A stretch of DNA of 64,000 nucleotides from Luscinia megarhynchos. Taxonomy: Eukaryota > Chordata > Aves > Passeriformes > Turdidae. Under the pieces are notes generated by a model, which was not told the DNA's origin, ran no database searches, and saw only the letters and a program-made list of their open reading frames with translations. A program made the position numbers and the translations under genes. The stretch covers positions 38,228,360 through 38,292,359 of the forward strand of contig JAPFBE010000003.1 in assembly GCA_034336665.1 (NCBI GenBank), in the 5' to 3' direction. This document shows, in pieces, positions 60,901 through 64,000 of this stretch; within the stretch, counting starts at the first letter, position 1; each line of letters starts with the position of its first letter.

Positions 60901-63900
60901 GGATGCTCTTGCTCGACACTGGGGCTTTATAAACATCTCTCCTCAGGCTCGCTCGCTCTCCCAAGGGACGGTGCTGGGCCATGACCTGGGCACCTCTCCC
61001 TCCTCACAGAGGATCATTGTGCAGCTGTTCCCTCCTTTCCCCACGATCCCACACAAGACCCCATCTTTTCTCTCTTCCCGTTCTCTCTCTCGCCATCCTT
61101 TCAGTGCAGAGAAATACATTCCCATGCTTAGGTACTCAGAGTGTTTGCCGTGTTCCGCAGGCCGGGACGATCTTCTCGGTGCAAAGCAGCGAACTGCCCG
61201 CTCCGGGTATTGGCATGTAAATGAATGTGCTGACCTCGCAGGGAACCCATCCAAGCTGCAGGCTCTGTCCCGAGTTTCAGGATGTCGGCGGTTTGAAACT
61301 CTGGGCTCTGTTCTGCATCTCAATGATGGAAACCACTTCAAATTCACCGTGGCATAGCAGGGCTGCCCTATCAAAAGTTGTTTTTCTACTTTTTTCCTGT
61401 AACAGCAGTCTGGCTTTTAAAGCATACGCTCTGTTCTTGTGGGTTGTTTTTTTTTTTCTTCCTTTTGTGTAGACACAACAGTGTAAGCACCTATGCTAAA
61501 AGTGCAAAGATGAGGTATTTTTGTGTATATAATTTTAATTAATTGTAGTGCACTTAAAACTGCATTGTAAGGACCCACCATGCTTGAGTGGGATTTTGAG
61601 AAGCCATCTAGTCTCTTGCCTTTCTCTAAGGGCACGAGTAACTGTAGCATCCATGATAGTTTGAACAAGTTGTCAAGAGTTCCAGTTTTCAAGGTTTCCA
61701 CACTGTTTATTGATTTTCAATAAACACACCTCAGTTAGCACTCAAGACTAAGATGCTTGAGGTATTGCTGTGTTCTTCTGAAACATCATGTGTTGCTCAA
61801 TAACACTCAAAAAGGCATGGGGAGAATGGAGTGTGAACAAAGGAGGAGGTATGGTTTCTCTCCCTGTATAAATTCATGATTTATCTATTCTTAAATATTT
61901 CAGTTCTAATTTCCCTATGTCAGAAAACCACAGGAGAATCACTAAAGAGTGCTTCTTGGTATGTTAAATATATATGGGCTTGTCAGCCATGAAGAGAGTA
62001 ACTGGAAAAGTTTCTAGTGGCACTGAGAAGGTGCACAGAGCCCCCTGACTCAGGAAGATGAAGCAAGCAGGCATCAGGGAAAGACGCCTCAGTAATCTGG
62101 CCTCATGCACACATGTGCAGTCCTGGCCTGGGGCTGCTGTCCGTGCTGTTGCTGCCATTGCTGACACAAAAACAGGTGTGAGAGCTTGCAAGAAGAAGAG
62201 GCCTTTACATAGCACAATGCTCACCACTTTGACATAGGAAGGTTCTGGGACCCAAGTCTGAAAATGCATTGATGTTGCCTTGCCCTGTTTATGTGCTGTG
62301 ATGCTGAGATATCTGTTGTTGATCACCCTAAGATAGAGGGCACTCAAGGTTTTGGGGTCATTTGTTATGGTTGTTCTTATGCCTGTCTGTTCTTACAATT
62401 AGAAAGCTGTTCCTATCCATGTTAATGTTTCCATGTAAAAAAATTTTGGCTGGCTTTGTGTTCATGTATGCAGAGAATCAACTGTCTCTTCTTAACACCT
62501 TTAGCCTTATTTGTAGGTGATTATGCCCCATGTCATCAGCTCCTATTTAAGTTCCAGCTGGTTCATTCTTGGCCCAAGTAAAACAGTTCTGGATTCAGTG
62601 CTCTTCCCTGAGCTCTTTCTAAATAGTTTTGTAGTCCACAGGTTTCTGAATTGAGGTCCCAAGACTTCAGTGAAACTTATACAACATGACTTAATATTAG
62701 GACAAAACAGTCAATACTTAATAATATAATTTTCTCTTGAGATGACAGCTTTCCCCTCCTTCCTTTAAACTCATTTTGTCCACATCCACTGACCTTCTGG
62801 TTTTTTCATCTACCTTTTCTTGTCCTGATGTGCTGGTTATCCCTTCCTGTCTCTGTACTTACTAGAAATTTAGCCTGTTAATCAGTCTAATGTTGTGTCC
62901 ATTGTGTGTTCTGCATTCCATCTCCAGCACCTTTTTACATGTAGTGGTTTTATCTGTCACTTTGAGACCTTCTAAAAAAGTCACTTTGGGAATTAAACTC
63001 TTTCTGTAAGTAATAAAAATTAATCTAACATTTTCTCTATGCAGTTGAAAGTGATTTGGAATGTTTTCAAAGAGACAAAAGGCAAACGTTTGCTGTGGTG
63101 ACTAAGGGGTGCAAAGCATGTGAGCAGTGCTGTGATTGATGCCTGCCCAAAGGAAGGGCATCCTCACTCTGCCTCCTGGCAGAGACTCACAAGATACTCC
63201 AGTTTATGCACCGGAGTATTTGTTGGTTTGGGGATGTGAGTTATCCAAGGAAGAAATGAAAAGAATTTGCATAGAAGGTTAAGTGGAGTTTCAGGTAGTG
63301 CCCAGTAGCATCCAGCATGGCCCTGGTTACTCCAATACTCTTGTTTGTTTTCACAAACCAGCACCTCACAGTTTCGGAGAGGGTGACCGCTGCGAGGAGA
63401 CCATAACCTCTTGATTTCAAAGGAGCCATCGTTTTGCTGGTGCCTCTGTGGTTAATGTAAGAAAGGTGTCTTGCCATAAACTTTTTCCGAGGTATTCAGC
63501 AAGGTTGGGAAGGGGTCGGCCCAGGCAGGAAGCCCTTGTCTGTGCTATAAAGAAAATAGCAAGCAACAAAATGAAAGCATCAAAGGACCAACAGGATGCG
63601 GTCCCAGGAGTCCTCTCTGGCATGTTAGTCCTTCTTGAAAGTTAGCATTGAGTGAAGAGTGACCTTAAAACTCCCTTCATTCAAACAGACTGGGCTCAAG
63701 TTTAAAGTTCAAGGCATTTTGTTTTTTCACCTGTTTCCTACAGTTTTTAAGAAACTTCTGAAGAATTAATGTGTAACTATATCTGGTCACAGAGCCAATG
63801 CAGAGAATTTTTCTCAAGGGAAAATAATGTTACTGTATGGAGTGAGAGAAATGGATACTTTCTGAGTTAGATGTTATTTTGTTGAAACTTTTTCTCCCAA

Positions 63901-64000
63901 ACCCACTGAGAGCATGATTGCAAACAGCCCTGGAGCCAGCGAAATGCATGGCTCTAGGGCCATGCTTTATTTTTAAAAGAAGCTGGTAGGGTCCTGTAGT
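57946..64000. other. Non-coding DNA to the window end
   Basis: AT-rich sequence with one antisense CR1 copy (59.7 kb) and a GC-richer patch at about 60640-61350. No gene is recognised. I looked for the short GGACT coding exon by its VYGTLK-type start and did not see it. Confidence 0.55.
59668..59945 (-). repeat. CR1 LINE fragment, antisense
   Basis: Reverse-complement CR1 of a different subfamily: TAGAATCACAAAATCATTTA, GTTTGGAAAGAGACCTTTAA, with CCTCCAGGGATGGTGATTCC further right. The right boundary is approximate. Confidence 0.82.

Noticed and set aside
1..64000. Endogenous viral genes, CRISPR-like arrays, mobile-element coding genes, defence-type clusters
   Set aside because: Looked for on both strands; apart from dead CR1 fragments and one doubtful LTR-like stretch, no such coding sequence or array is visible.

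Overview
The window looks like nuclear DNA from a bird (a passerine is plausible but cannot be fixed from sequence alone). It is AT-rich and intron-dominated. Its recognisable repeats are almost all CR1 LINE fragments with the avian type of 3' end, and I see no Alu-, B1- or L1-like repeats. Nothing in it is prokaryotic: there are no operons, CRISPR arrays or insertion sequences.

Positions 47-36829 hold the 3' three quarters of one plus-strand gene, TMTC4 (transmembrane O-mannosyltransferase targeting cadherins 4). I traced fourteen coding exons by hand. All introns are GT-AG, all exon phases join without a break, and the joined reading frame gives 575 codons plus a TGA stop. It contains the C-terminal part of the multi-pass membrane region, the DUF1736 segment and seven full TPR repeats after a half repeat. 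The N-terminal exons, including the start codon and the first luminal loop, lie upstream of the window. The thirteen complete introns range from 86 bp to 10.5 kb, and the large ones carry CR1 fragments in both orientations.

Positions 36830-43630 are the TMTC4 3' UTR, with several candidate poly(A) signals, then intergenic DNA with a possible LTR-like remnant and a CR1 copy. At about 43.8-44.85 kb there is a sharp CpG island with an upstream CCAAT box and TATA box, three CACGTG E-boxes, a good plus-strand splice donor and a 14-bp-unit GC-rich minisatellite. From known vertebrate gene order (TMTC4 followed by GGACT on the same strand) the island is most likely the promoter and non-coding first exon of GGACT or a related transcript. 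No GGACT coding exon is visible in the window.

Positions 45-64 kb show no recognisable coding exon. They contain CR1 fragments, an AT-rich stretch at 55.1-56.0 kb that looks like a conserved regulatory element, and a small GC-rich patch with a TATA box at about 60.6-61.35 kb. I found no clearly novel biological system. The best leads are the CpG-island minisatellite, the candidate next-gene promoter, the possible non-coding element at 55 kb, and a perfect 11-bp-stem hairpin in a TMTC4 intron.
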